A program made the position numbers and the translations under genes. Shown in pieces: positions 27,274 to 36,230 of a stretch of DNA of 64,000 nucleotides (position 1 is the stretch's first letter; each line of letters opens with the position of its first letter). This DNA is from Desulfomonile tiedjei (GTDB lineage: Bacteria > Desulfobacterota > Desulfomonilia > Desulfomonilales > Desulfomonilaceae), in assembly GCA_016218715.1 (NCBI GenBank), contig JACRDG010000040.1, positions 1 through 64,000 on the forward strand. Direction: 5' to 3'. The notes beneath the pieces are model-generated. The model did not search any database. It was not told the DNA's origin and worked only from the letters and a program-made list of their open reading frames with translations.

Positions 27274-27966
27274 TCAAGACTGCTGTTGAGCTCCACCCCT
27301 TACAGGTAGCTTCAACGCCAGAGTGAGGCCGTCCGCAATGGGGACCATGCTCAAGAGGATCCGATTGTCGGCGAGCAGCTTTGCATTGAAGGTCCTGATC
27401 GCGTCGGTGTCCGGGTCGTTCCCGTTCGTGTCCAGCACCTTGCCGCTCCAGAGCACGTTGTCCACCGCGATGAGGCCGCCTGGTCGCAACAATTCGAGCG
27501 AGCGCTCGTAATAGCCGTCGTAGTTCTCTTTATCCGCGTCGATGAAGACAAAGTCGAAGGTTCCGGCATGGCCCTCTTCCAGGAGGCTGTCGAGCGTCTC
27601 CATGGCCGGTGCGAGCCGGAGGTCCACCTTGTGAGCCACGCCGGCTTCAGCCCAGTACCGCCTGGCAATGCGGGTCCATTCCTCGTTGATATCACAGGCT
27701 ATGATCTTCCCATCGGAAGGGAGGGCCAGTGCCACGCACAACGAGCTGTAACCGGTATAGACGCCCAATTCTATGGTCCTGGTCGCGCCGAGCAGGCGTA
27801 TCAAGAGCGCCATGAATTGGCACTGGTCCGGCGAAATCTGCATGACGGAATAGGGGTGCGGCGCGGTCTCTTCTCGCAGGCGGCGCAGTATCTCAGGCTC
27901 CCGCAGGGAAGCGGAGAGGATATAATCATACAACTTCACAGAAACCTTGATCATTTTCTTCGGCAT
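27274..27966 (-). CDS. Class I SAM-dependent O-methyltransferase (caffeoyl-CoA OMT family)
   Basis: 230 residues. Motif I is ELGVYTGYSS, the metal-binding segment is FIDADKENY, and VDNVLWSGKV follows, the standard set for divalent-cation-dependent O-methyltransferases acting on catechol-type hydroxyls. GGAGG lies 9 nt before the ATG. It stands alone with its own promoter, 387 bp upstream of the catabolic block, so co-function with it is only a guess. Bacterial members are often promiscuous. Confidence 0.88.
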   Translation of the reverse strand: MPKKMIKVSVKLYDYILSASLREPEILRRLREETAPHPYSVMQISPDQCQFMALLIRLLGATRTIELGVYTGYSSLCVALALPSDGKIIACDINEEWTRIARRYWAEAGVAHKVDLRLAPAMETLDSLLEEGHAGTFDFVFIDADKENYDGYYERSLELLRPGGLIAVDNVLWSGKVLDTNGNDPDTDAIRTFNAKLLADNRILLSMVPIADGLTLALKLPVRGGAQQQS

Positions 27967-28001
27967 GCCGTTCTTCCTCCAACGATTGAGGATCTGAGAA
28001 G

Positions 28002-28030
28002 AATATAGGAATGCCGTGATGACTGTTCAA
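28002..28030 (-). promoter_or_regulatory. Sigma-70 promoter of the O-methyltransferase gene
   Basis: TTGAAC (28025-28030) and TATATT (28002-28007) on the minus strand are spaced 17 bp apart. The leader is ~30 nt. Confidence 0.65.
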
Positions 28031-28131
28031 CCCTGGTCGGCCGACAGGCAACCTTCCAAAGCCACTCGCGCTGTGGAGCTGCCAAATGGAGTTCTGTAAT
28101 GGGTATGGCTTTAGTGGGGCGGGGATGGAAA

Positions 28132-28848
28132 TTATTCCGGGCAGACGAGAATGACCGTGATGTTGTCTGCGCCGCCTCTCTCGTTGGCGTCCTCTATCAG
28201 ACGCGTGCACGCCTCTGCCGGCTCGCGGGATGAATGAATGACTGCGAGTATTTCCTCATCCGTCAGCATGTCGGTCAGTCCGTCGGAGCAAAGCAGGAGG
28301 CACGCATTTTTCTCCCGAGGCCAGATCCCGATTTCGGTTTCTGCTTCGTCGGTTATTCCCAGCGCCTCCGTGAGCCCGTGTCGCTGATGATGAGTCCGTG
28401 CCTCTTCCTTCGTGATACGCCCTTCTTTGAGCCACTCTGCCACGAAGGTATGGTCCTGAGTGAGCTGTCGGATGTCTCCATGCACGACCGTGTACGCACG
28501 GCTGTCCCCCACGTGGGCAACGATCATCCGGTCCTGGGTGAGCAGTGCCAGCACCAGGGTCGTCCCCATTTCACTCCAGCCGGCCCGATGGAGGGACTTT
28601 TGGAGAATGACCTCGTTCGCCCTGGCTATGGAACTGCGGACCAATTCCACAAGGTCTGCCGCAGAGTCAAGACGCTCTTCGATGAGGGCCGCAACGAGGG
28701 TCACCGCTAGCTTGCTGGCCACCTCGCCCGCGTTATGACCGCCCATGCCGTCCGCGATCATGAACAGGCCCAGATCCTCGTTCAGGTACAGGCTGTCTTC
28801 ATTCAACTCTCTCGCTTGTCCGATGTCCGACAGGTACGCGACTTTCAA
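28132..28848 (-). CDS. PP2C-type serine/threonine protein phosphatase
   Basis: 238 residues with the full PP2C metal-site set: NEDS near the N-terminus, IADGMGGHNAGE, VGDSRAY, CSDGLTDM and the C-terminal GGADNITVI. It dephosphorylates Ser/Thr phosphoproteins using two Mn2+/Mg2+ ions. The start is a TTG with GGGGAA upstream, and the frame is open a little further back, so the exact N-terminus is uncertain. No partner Ser/Thr kinase is in the window. The protein is soluble. Confidence 0.92.
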   Translation of the reverse strand: MKVAYLSDIGQARELNEDSLYLNEDLGLFMIADGMGGHNAGEVASKLAVTLVAALIEERLDSAADLVELVRSSIARANEVILQKSLHRAGWSEMGTTLVLALLTQDRMIVAHVGDSRAYTVVHGDIRQLTQDHTFVAEWLKEGRITKEEARTHHQRHGLTEALGITDEAETEIGIWPREKNACLLLCSDGLTDMLTDEEILAVIHSSREPAEACTRLIEDANERGGADNITVILVCPE

Positions 28849-29011
28849 GGCGGCTTCCCCGGCGAAATATCCCGGCAGCAGGGGTCGAAGCGGCTTGCGC
28901 TCCCGCGCTTATATATACTCAGGTCCGGCCGTCCTGACAAGTCCGGAGATGGGGTGATCACGACTGATACCAATGTGCAGTTCAATCTATAACATCCAAG
29001 GAGTCTACTCT

Positions 29012-29113
29012 GGGCTTTTCCTGGGAAGTCTCCTCCGCTACGAACGGCACAGCCTGACTGCGCTCCGGAGACCTCCCAGGAGCGCCCTTCAGCAGTATTA
29101 CTCATTGAATCGC
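29012..29113. repeat. 102-nt palindromic intergenic element, copy 2
   Basis: Direct-orientation copy of 9211-9312; 74 of the first 76 nt are identical. It fills much of the 328-bp gap between the P-ATPase and PP2C genes, where no other feature is seen. Confidence 0.8.
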
Positions 29114-29176
29114 ACATGAGAGCAGCGCTTGGTTTTACGCAGCCCCCTTTACTCCTTCAAGATTGTCCTGGTCAAA

Positions 29177-32122
29177 TCACGCGACTGCCCCGACCGTTTC
29201 CTTTCTCCTTAGACACCACTTGGTGATCTCCTCCGTCACCGCCGGAATGAGTGCCAGTCCCATTACGACTCCCCATTCGTTCAAGGTGAGTGGGTGAGTG
29301 TCGAAAATAGGCTGAAGGAAGGGTGCCAAGACGGTCGGCACAAGGAGTGAAACGGACAACAGAAACGCTCCCACCAGCCAGGGGTTGGAAAACACTCCTA
29401 TCTGGAAGATCGAGAGACGTTCCGACCGACAGGTGAAGGACCGGAACAACTCGCACATGGACAGCGTGACAAAAGCCATGGTCTCTGCAGTCTTCACGTC
29501 GATGCCCGTCCAGTCATACCTGAAGAGCAAGAAATATGGGTTGGCCTCGGCTGGAATGGCATTGGTCGCCTGGAGATGCCAGACGAGACCCACGGCAAAC
29601 GCGCCAAGGGTCGCGAAGGTTTGCGCGAAGGTCTGTATAAGGATGCCCAATCGCACAGGACCATGAATAATGGGCTCTGTCTTTGGCCGAGGTGGATGCT
29701 TCATCGCATCCGGGTCCCCACGCTCCTTGGCGAGAGCCAGCGCCGGCGCGCCGTCAGTCACCATGTTGAGCCACAAGAGCTGAATGGCTGTGAGCGGGCT
29801 GGGCATACCGAAGAGCGTGGGCAGGAAAATGATCATGATCTCTGCTACGTTAGAAGAGAGGAGGAAGAATACGAACTTGCGGATGTTGGCGTAAATGATG
29901 CGCCCCTGTTCTACGGCAGCCACAATACTCACGTAATTGTCGTCGGTCAGCACCATGTCCGCGGTCTCCTTGGCCACGTCGGTGCCAGTAATGCCCATTG
30001 CAATCCCGATGTCCGCGCGTTTGAGCGCTGGAGCGTCATTGACCCCATCGCCAGTCATGGCCACCACTTCCCCGCGCTCCTTGAGGGCGTCCACGATCCG
30101 CATTTTGTGCTCGGGGTTCACGCGCGCGAATGCGTCGGTGGTCTCAAGTGCCTTCACCAGCCCTGCCGCATCCAGTCTGTCGAGCTCCGCGCCCGACATG
30201 ACCTTATGCCCAGGCTCCAACAGACCGATCGCCTGTCCGACAGCCGCGGCAGTGTCAGGGTAATCCCCGGTGATCATGATGGTGCGAATACCGGCCCTGC
30301 GTGCTGTCTCTATCGCGGGAAGCACCTCGGATCGCGGCGGGTCGATAATCCCGAAAAGCCCCAGGAACACCAGTCGTTGTTCGATGGCCTCGGCAGTAGT
30401 CTCTTGGGGCGGGGCGTCGGCCACCCGGTATGATACGGCGAGTACCCGCAGTGCATCTCGCGCCATTGCTTCGTTTGCGGCTATGACGCTCGAGCGGAAG
30501 GCCTCGTCAAAGGGCACCACTTCGTCGTTGACGCTTTGGTAGTGCGTACACAGCTTTACGATCACGTCGGGCGCGCCCTTGCACGCGGTCACGTACAGTT
30601 TCCCCGATGCCCGAGCCTCCTCGCCGAAAGGCCCAGGGGCCTGGCCACGAGATTCGACCACGTCCAGGACGGTCGACATACACTTGCGTTCGGAGTCGAA
30701 GGGAATCTCGCAGATTCTCGGAAATGCGGCCTCCAGTTGCGGCTTGTGCGCTCCTGCCTTGGCCGCTGCCACCACGATGGCGGCCTCGGTGGGGTCGCCA
30801 ACGACGCGGTAGCCGGCCCTGTCCTCCGAGGGGCTGGGTTCCTCAAGGTAGGCATCTGTGCAAAGCGTCCCTGCCCAAATCGTGGTGAGCGCACCGCGAT
30901 AATCTTCCAGGTCCACTTTCTGGCCGTTTACCGTAAAATCTCCTTGGGGCGAATAGCCTTCTCCTGTCACCCCAAAAGTGTGGTGGTCCACCCACAGCCG
31001 CACCACTGTCATCTGATTCTGGGTGAGCGTGCCGGTCTTGTCGGAACAGATCACGCTGGCAGACCCAAGGGTCTCCACCGCCGCCAACCGCCGGATCAGG
31101 GCATGCCGTTTGATCATTTCGCGCATGCCCAGTGCGAGCGTGATGGTGACCACGGCAGGTAGCCCCTCAGGCACCGCCGCAATGGCCAGGCTTACCGCAA
31201 TCATGAACAGTTCGGTGATCACCGAGGTGAATTGCCGCAGGTAGACCAAGAGGCCGCCGTCGGGAGCGAAAATCAGTTTCAAGGAGGTCTGGTTGACGAG
31301 GGCGACGAGGAACACTACCCCGCAGATCCCCAGGGCGCCGTAACCGAGCTGTCTGCCAAGCTGATCCAGCCGCTGTTGGAGGGGAGTGGGTTCAGCCTCC
31401 AACGTCTGTAGCATCTCGGCAATAAGTCCCATCTGAGTATGCATGCCCGTGGCCACAACGATGCCGCGGCCGCGGCCGTACGTGATGAGTGTACCCATAA
31501 AAGCCGAGTTGTGACGGTCGCCCAAGGGGATGTCGGCCTCCAGAAACACCTGGGCGTTCTTCCCCACCGGGACTGACTCACCAGTGAGGGCTGCCTCCTC
31601 GATTCTCAAGTTCACTGCTTCTACCAGCCGTAGGTCCGCCGGCACGTAGTTGCCGGCCTCAAGGATCACGATGTCCCCTGGAACAAGCTCACGGCTGGGG
31701 ATCGTTGTGCGAGATCCTCCACGCACCACGGTCGCGTTAGGGGCTGCCATCTTTTGGAGTGCGGCGAGGGCTTCCTCGGCCTTTGATTCTTGGACCACCC
31801 CCACAATAGCGTTGAGCAGCACGATGGCCATGATGGCAGCGGCTTCCACATAGTCACCCAGCAGCGCTGAGATCACGCTTGCAACGATGAGCATGATCAC
31901 CAGGAAACTCTCAAACTGTTCCAGTAGTAGTTTCCAGAATGGTGGGCGGGGGGCCTCACGTAACTCGTTAGGGCCAACTTCTGCAAGACGTTGTTTGGCA
32001 ACCTCCGAGCTCAGTCCTTGATCCAGGTGCACGAGTAGCTTCTGCGCGACGGTCTCGATCGAATGGCTATGCCAGACCTCTCTTGAGCTGCGGGTTTGAT
32101 TATTCAATCGGGTGTTCGACAT
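29177..32122 (-). CDS. P-type cation-transporting ATPase, P2A (Ca2+) type
   Basis: A 981-residue complete P-type ATPase. TGES is at 180-183, the membrane motif PEGLPA at 318-323, and the phosphorylation site SDKTGTLT has D361; [21 protein letters not shown] is the hinge. The ion-binding residues of SERCA-type pumps are kept: Glu in PEGLP, Asn and Glu in SSNVAE (helix 5), and Asn/Asp in LWLNMVTDG (helix 6). This supports Ca2+ (or Mn2+) export rather than Na+ or H+. It has a standard N-terminal cation ATPase domain and ~10 membrane helices, and stands alone. A sigma-54-like promoter lies 58-73 bp upstream. Confidence 0.92.
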   Translation of the reverse strand: MSNTRLNNQTRSSREVWHSHSIETVAQKLLVHLDQGLSSEVAKQRLAEVGPNELREAPRPPFWKLLLEQFESFLVIMLIVASVISALLGDYVEAAAIMAIVLLNAIVGVVQESKAEEALAALQKMAAPNATVVRGGSRTTIPSRELVPGDIVILEAGNYVPADLRLVEAVNLRIEEAALTGESVPVGKNAQVFLEADIPLGDRHNSAFMGTLITYGRGRGIVVATGMHTQMGLIAEMLQTLEAEPTPLQQRLDQLGRQLGYGALGICGVVFLVALVNQTSLKLIFAPDGGLLVYLRQFTSVITELFMIAVSLAIAAVPEGLPAVVTITLALGMREMIKRHALIRRLAAVETLGSASVICSDKTGTLTQNQMTVVRLWVDHHTFGVTGEGYSPQGDFTVNGQKVDLEDYRGALTTIWAGTLCTDAYLEEPSPSEDRAGYRVVGDPTEAAIVVAAAKAGAHKPQLEAAFPRICEIPFDSERKCMSTVLDVVESRGQAPGPFGEEARASGKLYVTACKGAPDVIVKLCTHYQSVNDEVVPFDEAFRSSVIAANEAMARDALRVLAVSYRVADAPPQETTAEAIEQRLVFLGLFGIIDPPRSEVLPAIETARRAGIRTIMITGDYPDTAAAVGQAIGLLEPGHKVMSGAELDRLDAAGLVKALETTDAFARVNPEHKMRIVDALKERGEVVAMTGDGVNDAPALKRADIGIAMGITGTDVAKETADMVLTDDNYVSIVAAVEQGRIIYANIRKFVFFLLSSNVAEIMIIFLPTLFGMPSPLTAIQLLWLNMVTDGAPALALAKERGDPDAMKHPPRPKTEPIIHGPVRLGILIQTFAQTFATLGAFAVGLVWHLQATNAIPAEANPYFLLFRYDWTGIDVKTAETMAFVTLSMCELFRSFTCRSERLSIFQIGVFSNPWLVGAFLLSVSLLVPTVLAPFLQPIFDTHPLTLNEWGVVMGLALIPAVTEEITKWCLRRKETVGAVA

Positions 32123-32179
32123 CGAGAAGATCTCCTCCAGGTTGCCTCTTGGCGAGGGAACCGGTATGTGCCGGACCTA

Positions 32180-32195
32180 AGCAGTGGTCTTGCCA
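32180..32195 (-). promoter_or_regulatory. Sigma-54 promoter candidate before the P-ATPase
   Basis: The minus strand reads TGGCAAGACCACTGCT. GG-N10-GC spacing is exact and two core positions differ from TGGCACG-N4-TTGCT. The predicted leader is ~46 nt. No activator site was identified. Confidence 0.4.
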
Positions 32196-32440
32196 ATTCT
32201 ATGGTCATCAGACCCCTGGCCGGTCTCGGGATGGCGCCTTTGAACACGAAACTGTGGCCCCGTGGTCCCCCCAAGTCCGGAGAGAGACAATGGCGCCGTC
32301 AGATTGCGGGAAAAGCCTTTTTCTCGGAGTTCCTAAGCGTATCCAACCCGAAGCGACTCTGTCAACCGTTTTTCGCCTCGGTGACCATCAATCGTTCACG
32401 ATGGAGAAAGAACAAACCGACAGGCAGCCGCTAACCTTCC

Positions 32441-32469
32441 TTGACAAAGGTAGCTTCCGTTCTGATAAG
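32441..32469 (+). promoter_or_regulatory. Sigma-70 promoter of the OadG/OadB genes
   Basis: TTGACA (32441-32446), 17-bp spacer and GATAAG (32464-32469). The transcript would begin ~32476, just before a strong ribosome site at 32488 and the short frame at 32502. Confidence 0.6.
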
Positions 32470-32501
32470 TAGCTTCAAGTCCCACCGAAGGAGATTTCTT
32501 T

Positions 32502-32614
32502 ATGTCCCGAAAAAAATTCACCTGACTGTCGGCGCGTTCTGTAGTATCCTCTTCGCCGTACGTCTCGTGCTCGACCGGCCGCAATTTCGCGTCCGAAGAG
32601 ACAGCTATCCTTGA
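32502..32614 (+). other. Short leader frame with A7 slippery site, possible frameshifted small membrane protein
   Basis: GAAGGAG lies 8 nt before an ATG whose frame stops after 7 codons (MSRKKFT). The codons CGA-AAA-AAA form the heptamer A-AAA-AAA, a classic -1 slippery sequence. Slipping back one base there opens a 37-codon frame ending at 32614, with a basic start and a hydrophobic stretch (LTVGAFCSILFAV). It could be a programmed frameshift, a leader peptide, a decayed gene or an assembly error. Nothing else of note is seen in 32615-32714. Confidence 0.35.
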
Positions 32615-32714
32615 GGCCTCGATCTTCACGTTCAACCGGAGGTTACCGTTTTCCAGGGACAGACGCAATCCCTCGGAATCGCGATTACTGCCGGTGACGT
32701 CCAAGGAGGAAACG

Positions 32715-32855
32715 ATGGACAAGTGGTCCTTTGGCTTCACTATGACCCTCGTCGGAATCGGGGGGACCTTCATCACCCTCGGTTTACTGATCTTGTTGAT
32801 CAATATTTTCAAGAGATTGTTTCCCGTCCGCTCGGATCGGGGTTCTCTCAAGTAA
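32715..32855 (+). CDS. Small OadG-like (Na+-decarboxylase gamma subunit) membrane protein
   Basis: 46 residues, one predicted transmembrane helix (~8-31) followed by the basic segment FKRLFPVR. The pattern TLVGIGGTF..LGLLILLIN resembles the N-terminal helix of oxaloacetate decarboxylase gamma subunits, which anchor the alpha and beta subunits. AAGGAGG lies 5 nt before the ATG. It is much shorter than typical OadG (~80 residues) and lacks the usual C-terminal tail. It ends 15 bp before the beta-subunit gene, the arrangement expected for a decarboxylase membrane module. Confidence 0.7.
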   Translation: MDKWSFGFTMTLVGIGGTFITLGLLILLINIFKRLFPVRSDRGSLK

Positions 32856-32870
32856 TAGGGGTGCCGAAAA

Positions 32871-34022
32871 ATGTTTGAGAGTGTTGTCGCCGGCTTATCG
32901 GGTCTGACTCACGGGGTATCGTTTCTCGTTACCCAGGGTTTGCCGAACGTAATCATGCTGGGGGTCGGAGGGGTGTTGATGTACCTGGCCATCAGGAAAG
33001 GGGTGGAACCCCTCCTCCTCCTGCCGATCGGGTTTGGTTGCTTCCTGGTGAATATTCCATTGAGCGAAGTCATGGATACGGGGGGCATCCTCAAGTTCTT
33101 ATATGACGTGGGCATCTCGACGGAGATCTTTCCACTCCTCATATTCATCGGAATCGGCGCGATGACCGATTTCACGCCGCTTCTCGAGAATCCCAAGATC
33201 CTCCTGTTCGGAGCCGCGGGGCAGTGCGGGATCTTCCTGACGCTGCTGCTGGCGCTCTCGTTGGGATTCAGTCAGTTGGAGGCGGTGTGCATCGGGATCA
33301 TCGGGGCCTGCGACGGACCCACGGCCATCTACGTAACCGCTCAGTTTGCCCCGCAGCTTCTCGGCCCGATCTCGGTGGCGGCCTACTCGTACATGGCACT
33401 CGTGCCGATCATTCAGCCCCCTATCATGCACGCGCTGACCAGCCCCAAGGAACGGGTGGTGCGCATGGAAGTGCCGCGAGAGAGTACAGTCTCGGATCGG
33501 ACTCGCCTCCTGTTTCCGATTGTGGTCACGCTCGTGACCGGATTGATTGCACCCAAGGGTCTTCCCTTGATGGGCACGGTCATGCTGGGAAATTTTATGA
33601 AAGAGAGCGGAGTCGTTCAACGACTCACCGGCGCTTCCGAAAACGAGATCGCGAACATTGTGACCCTCTTCCTCGGATTGGCCATCGGCGGAACCATGGA
33701 AGGCCATGTGTTCCTCAAACCTGAGACCCTCGCTATATTCGGGCTCGGCTTCGTGGCGATCTGCGTAGACACGGTCGCAGGTGTACTTCTCGGGAAACTG
33801 ATGTACCTTTTGTCCGGTGGTAAGATCAACCCCTTGATCGGTTCCGCGGGGATCTCGGCCTATCCGATGGCGGCCAGGGTGGTCCAGATGATGGGTCAGC
33901 GGTACGACAAGAAGAACTATCTGCTCATGCACGCGATGGGAGCCAACACCGGCGGACAGATCGGTTCGGTCATGGCAGCCGCGGTGATGCTGTCGGTCCT
34001 TAAGGGAATGGGGCTGATTTAG
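32871..34022 (+). CDS. Na+-translocating decarboxylase beta subunit (OadB/GcdB/MmdB family)
   Basis: 383 residues, ~9-11 membrane helices. Family hallmarks are IGIGAMTDFTPLL (93-105), GACDGPTAIY with Asp148 in the position of the key Na+/H+ carboxylate, and NPLIGSAGISA (320-330), whose Asn, Gly and Ser line the ion path. The beta subunit decarboxylates carboxybiotin and exports Na+. No alpha (carboxyltransferase) or biotin-carrier gene is nearby, so these must be encoded elsewhere or the pair acts with another partner. The gene follows the OadG-like frame. Confidence 0.93.
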   Translation: MFESVVAGLSGLTHGVSFLVTQGLPNVIMLGVGGVLMYLAIRKGVEPLLLLPIGFGCFLVNIPLSEVMDTGGILKFLYDVGISTEIFPLLIFIGIGAMTDFTPLLENPKILLFGAAGQCGIFLTLLLALSLGFSQLEAVCIGIIGACDGPTAIYVTAQFAPQLLGPISVAAYSYMALVPIIQPPIMHALTSPKERVVRMEVPRESTVSDRTRLLFPIVVTLVTGLIAPKGLPLMGTVMLGNFMKESGVVQRLTGASENEIANIVTLFLGLAIGGTMEGHVFLKPETLAIFGLGFVAICVDTVAGVLLGKLMYLLSGGKINPLIGSAGISAYPMAARVVQMMGQRYDKKNYLLMHAMGANTGGQIGSVMAAAVMLSVLKGMGLI

Positions 34023-34213
34023 AGCTTTGAGGTTGCCACACGACGCTACACTGAAGCGCGTGGAGAATGAACCTCATTCTCAGGAGCGCTCGCTTCTGGG
34101 TGAATCGACCAGAACCTCCAAGGATATCTCCTCGTTGTCTGAGAGAGCGAGGCCGAGGCTGCAGCGCTGACAACGCCATTCTCAATGACGTTCAGCGCAA
34201 TCATCTTCGGGGC

Positions 34214-34267
34214 TTCCCAAAATAAATCAGGCCCCTTGCGGGGCCTGTCGGCACTATTTTTTGGGAA
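34214..34267. terminator. Nested bidirectional terminator
   Basis: The inner stem AGGCCCC-TTGC-GGGGCCT (34229-34246) lies within outer arms TTCCCAAAATA and TATTTTTTGGGAA. On the minus strand the stem is followed by TGATTTATTTT. It sits between convergent genes (the OadB-type gene and the 34491 gene). The remaining 34268-34490 holds no recognisable gene. Confidence 0.7.
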
Positions 34268-34490
34268 TGGAGGAGTCTCGCGAGCCTGTATCGTCTCTGC
34301 TCAAGTAATTGAGACCTCCCGTGCGAACAATTGCGGACGACGAATCGCTCCTGGAGAAATTCTCCATCTGCGGCGCCGTCCGAGCCGCATTGGGATGTGC
34401 GCTCGCACAATCCCTTTCCTCTCTTAATATAATTCTCAGGACCGTCGAGGGCGGAGGTCATGCCGAAACCTCCGCCGTGCCGTAGAAAGC

Positions 34491-34997
34491 CTATTCCGGG
34501 GAATCCGATATCCGCAGACCCGGTACGGGCATCGCCCTTAAGGGCTGAAGCTGTGACGCTTGACCGGTCGGCGGTAACTGGATCGACACCTCACCGGATA
34601 CGTTCGAGGGGATGGACAAGACAACGACCAGGGATCGTGCCGATTCCGGCCCCGCAACTCCTGAGGAGTCAGTTACAATCTTGACTGAAAGACCTTTGCC
34701 CACATCCACTCCATGGTTGCCCGGCGTTCCCGGAGACACCTGGGTGTACACGGCAGTTCTGCCGTACGCAGGCTCGCGCGGGACTGCCGGCGGCTCAAAT
34801 GTGATCTCATGTCCCGCCGTCTGATCGTTTATCGCAAACCGGCCCCGCGGTGTTGACGCACTCAAGGGCTGTATGGTTTGTCCAGGTATCACCACGACCC
34901 GTATCTCGATAGATGATTGCGTCAGTCCCGGAGTCGGGAGGGCGACCAAGGCCCCCAGCGCCAACACGCAACACAGTACGAAACAGCTTGTTTTCAT
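34491..34997 (-). CDS. Secreted hypothetical protein
   Basis: 168 residues with a clear signal peptide (MKTSCFVLCCVLALG..., probable cleavage after PGLTQ). The mature part is rich in Pro, Ser, Gly and Val with alternating hydrophobic residues, suggesting beta structure. No known domain is recognised. The start at 34997 is set by GGAGG 8 nt upstream; a longer frame (to 35162) lacks a site and a sensible N-terminus. The downstream terminator at 34214-34267 is shared with the convergent OadB-type gene. It may be in one transcript with the 35180 gene, 182 bp upstream. Confidence 0.7.
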   Translation of the reverse strand: MKTSCFVLCCVLALGALVALPTPGLTQSSIEIRVVVIPGQTIQPLSASTPRGRFAINDQTAGHEITFEPPAVPREPAYGRTAVYTQVSPGTPGNHGVDVGKGLSVKIVTDSSGVAGPESARSLVVVLSIPSNVSGEVSIQLPPTGQASQLQPLRAMPVPGLRISDSPE

Positions 34998-35116
34998 CGG
35001 CCTTACCTCCAAGCCGGGCAGCCGCCTTCCCGAGGCGCGGGAAGCGGGAAAACACCCCCCAAGAAAATCTCTCCGAGACAAATCGCAACGTTCGTGGCTG
35101 AAACCTTCAAGCCTTC

Positions 35117-35165
35117 CTCGTGAGCGTTGCGGCATAGCGCATATGCCGCAACGGCCGCTCACGAG
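35117..35165. terminator. Long hairpin between two hypothetical genes
   Basis: CTCGTGAGCGTTGCGGCAT (35117-35135) pairs with the arm ending at 35165, with a 2-nt bulge. The stem is ~19 bp but lacks a U-tract, so it may be an attenuator or RNA-stability element rather than a full terminator. Confidence 0.5.
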
Positions 35166-35179
35166 CTCCCCCTACGCTG

Positions 35180-35509
35180 TCACAGACGAAACTGTGTCGA
35201 ACTCTCCACGCCTGTCACCTCAGGTGTCAGAGGTGCCTGGGTGCCGTTTCCGGCTCGTTCCACGCACGTCCCGGCTGTTGAGTATCTGGCGGCTGTCAGT
35301 ATGCCGCCCCCGGCAAGCCAGTTCAGTTTATTGTTCTGTTCGACAAGGGTACGGAAATAGAGCGTGTAGGTATGATTCGGTCCCAAGAGGTCCGAGAGGC
35401 AATCAAGTGCGGTCAGTCTCCAGCGCCGGAACGCACGTGGGTCGAAATCGCTGTCCAGCATGCACCAGCCGGTCTCGATCAACGCGTCAATTCTGTCTTC
35501 CACCGACAT
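35180..35509 (-). CDS. Conserved-looking hypothetical protein
   Basis: 109 residues starting MSVEDRIDALIETGW. The start is chosen because GGGAGG lies 6 nt upstream of the ATG at 35507-35509. The N-terminal ~75 residues are helical with conserved-type aromatic and acidic residues (ETGWCMLDSDFD, RRWRLTALDCLSDLLGPNHTYT); the C-terminal ~30 are low complexity. I do not recognise a family. The frame continues upstream to 35698 and that extension would add two hydrophobic stretches, so a membrane-anchored longer form cannot be excluded. A good sigma-54 promoter lies at 35832-35847. Confidence 0.65.
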   Translation of the reverse strand: MSVEDRIDALIETGWCMLDSDFDPRAFRRWRLTALDCLSDLLGPNHTYTLYFRTLVEQNNKLNWLAGGGILTAARYSTAGTCVERAGNGTQAPLTPEVTGVESSTQFRL

Positions 35510-36230
35510 ATTCACCCTCCCTATTACACATGCCACAGCCACGGTCAACGCGACCGAAACTGTATTCCATGCGCCCCCAATCCCCCGCGGGCTGCATGTA
35601 ACCCACACAATTGGAAACCCCCATACGATCGACAGCATCGCCGTGAGTCTAAAACGGACTCGTTGCCCATGACCCGGTGTCGTCAGGAAGATCGCCATGT
35701 GAAAGGGCCGGTCACATTCTCATCGGCAACATGCCTTGCTTGGCGACCGGCGCCAAAAGTCAACGGCATCATTCTGGCGAGCCCGTGCACCCCTTCTCAG
35801 GAGAGGTTGTCCATCGTATGCCATAGTTCAGAGCATTTTCCGTGCCAAGACTGATCGAGAGGGTAAGTTTCTGAAGACACCAATCATTGCAGCCAGTTAT
35901 ATACTGTCGGTGGCAGTGGGGTAGCGCGGCGAAGTGGGGAGCAGTCGGGGGTGGGCGTGTCGGATGTTCTGACACATTACCATGCCACGTCATGATATTA
36001 ATAACTTGCCCTGTGTTCACGCGTTGCGAAAATCGGTCACTCGTGTCCTGGATGTCCTGATTTGCTTGAGAGGATTCGCTCTGGCGGAATCACGGATGCA
36101 GGGAATCGCGCGAAATTCCGAGGAGATGAGTGGATGCCTCTGGTGGCCGCTGAAGCGTATGAGATGCGGCCCGCAGCAATCAAGCGGTCGCGTTTCCGGG
36201 GACCGTTGGCAGGTGTCGAGCGCGGTCGGT
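35510..36230. other. 720-bp intergenic region
   Basis: It contains the sigma-54-like site at 35832-35847 and an 8-3-8 inverted repeat (GTGTCGGA-TGT-TCTGACAC, 35957-35975). Several open frames of 60-86 codons exist but none has a ribosome site, and they overlap each other on both strands. No convincing gene is seen. Confidence 0.5.
35832..35847 (-). promoter_or_regulatory. Sigma-54 promoter candidate
   Basis: The minus strand reads TGGCACGGAAAATGCT, a 15 of 16 match to TGGCACG-N4-TTGCT with exact GG-N10-GC spacing. The nearest gene downstream on that strand begins at 35509, leaving a ~310-nt leader or an undetected small gene or RNA. Confidence 0.6.

Noticed and set aside
32396-32851. Minus-strand open frame of 151 codons upstream of the OadB-type gene
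   Set aside because: Overlaps the better-supported OadG-like gene and its promoter on the plus strand; no ribosome site and no recognisable protein.
35509-35698. Longer N-terminus of the 109-residue hypothetical protein, with two hydrophobic stretches
   Set aside because: The internal ATG has a strong GGGAGG site while the upstream ATG has none; kept only as an alternative in that entry.
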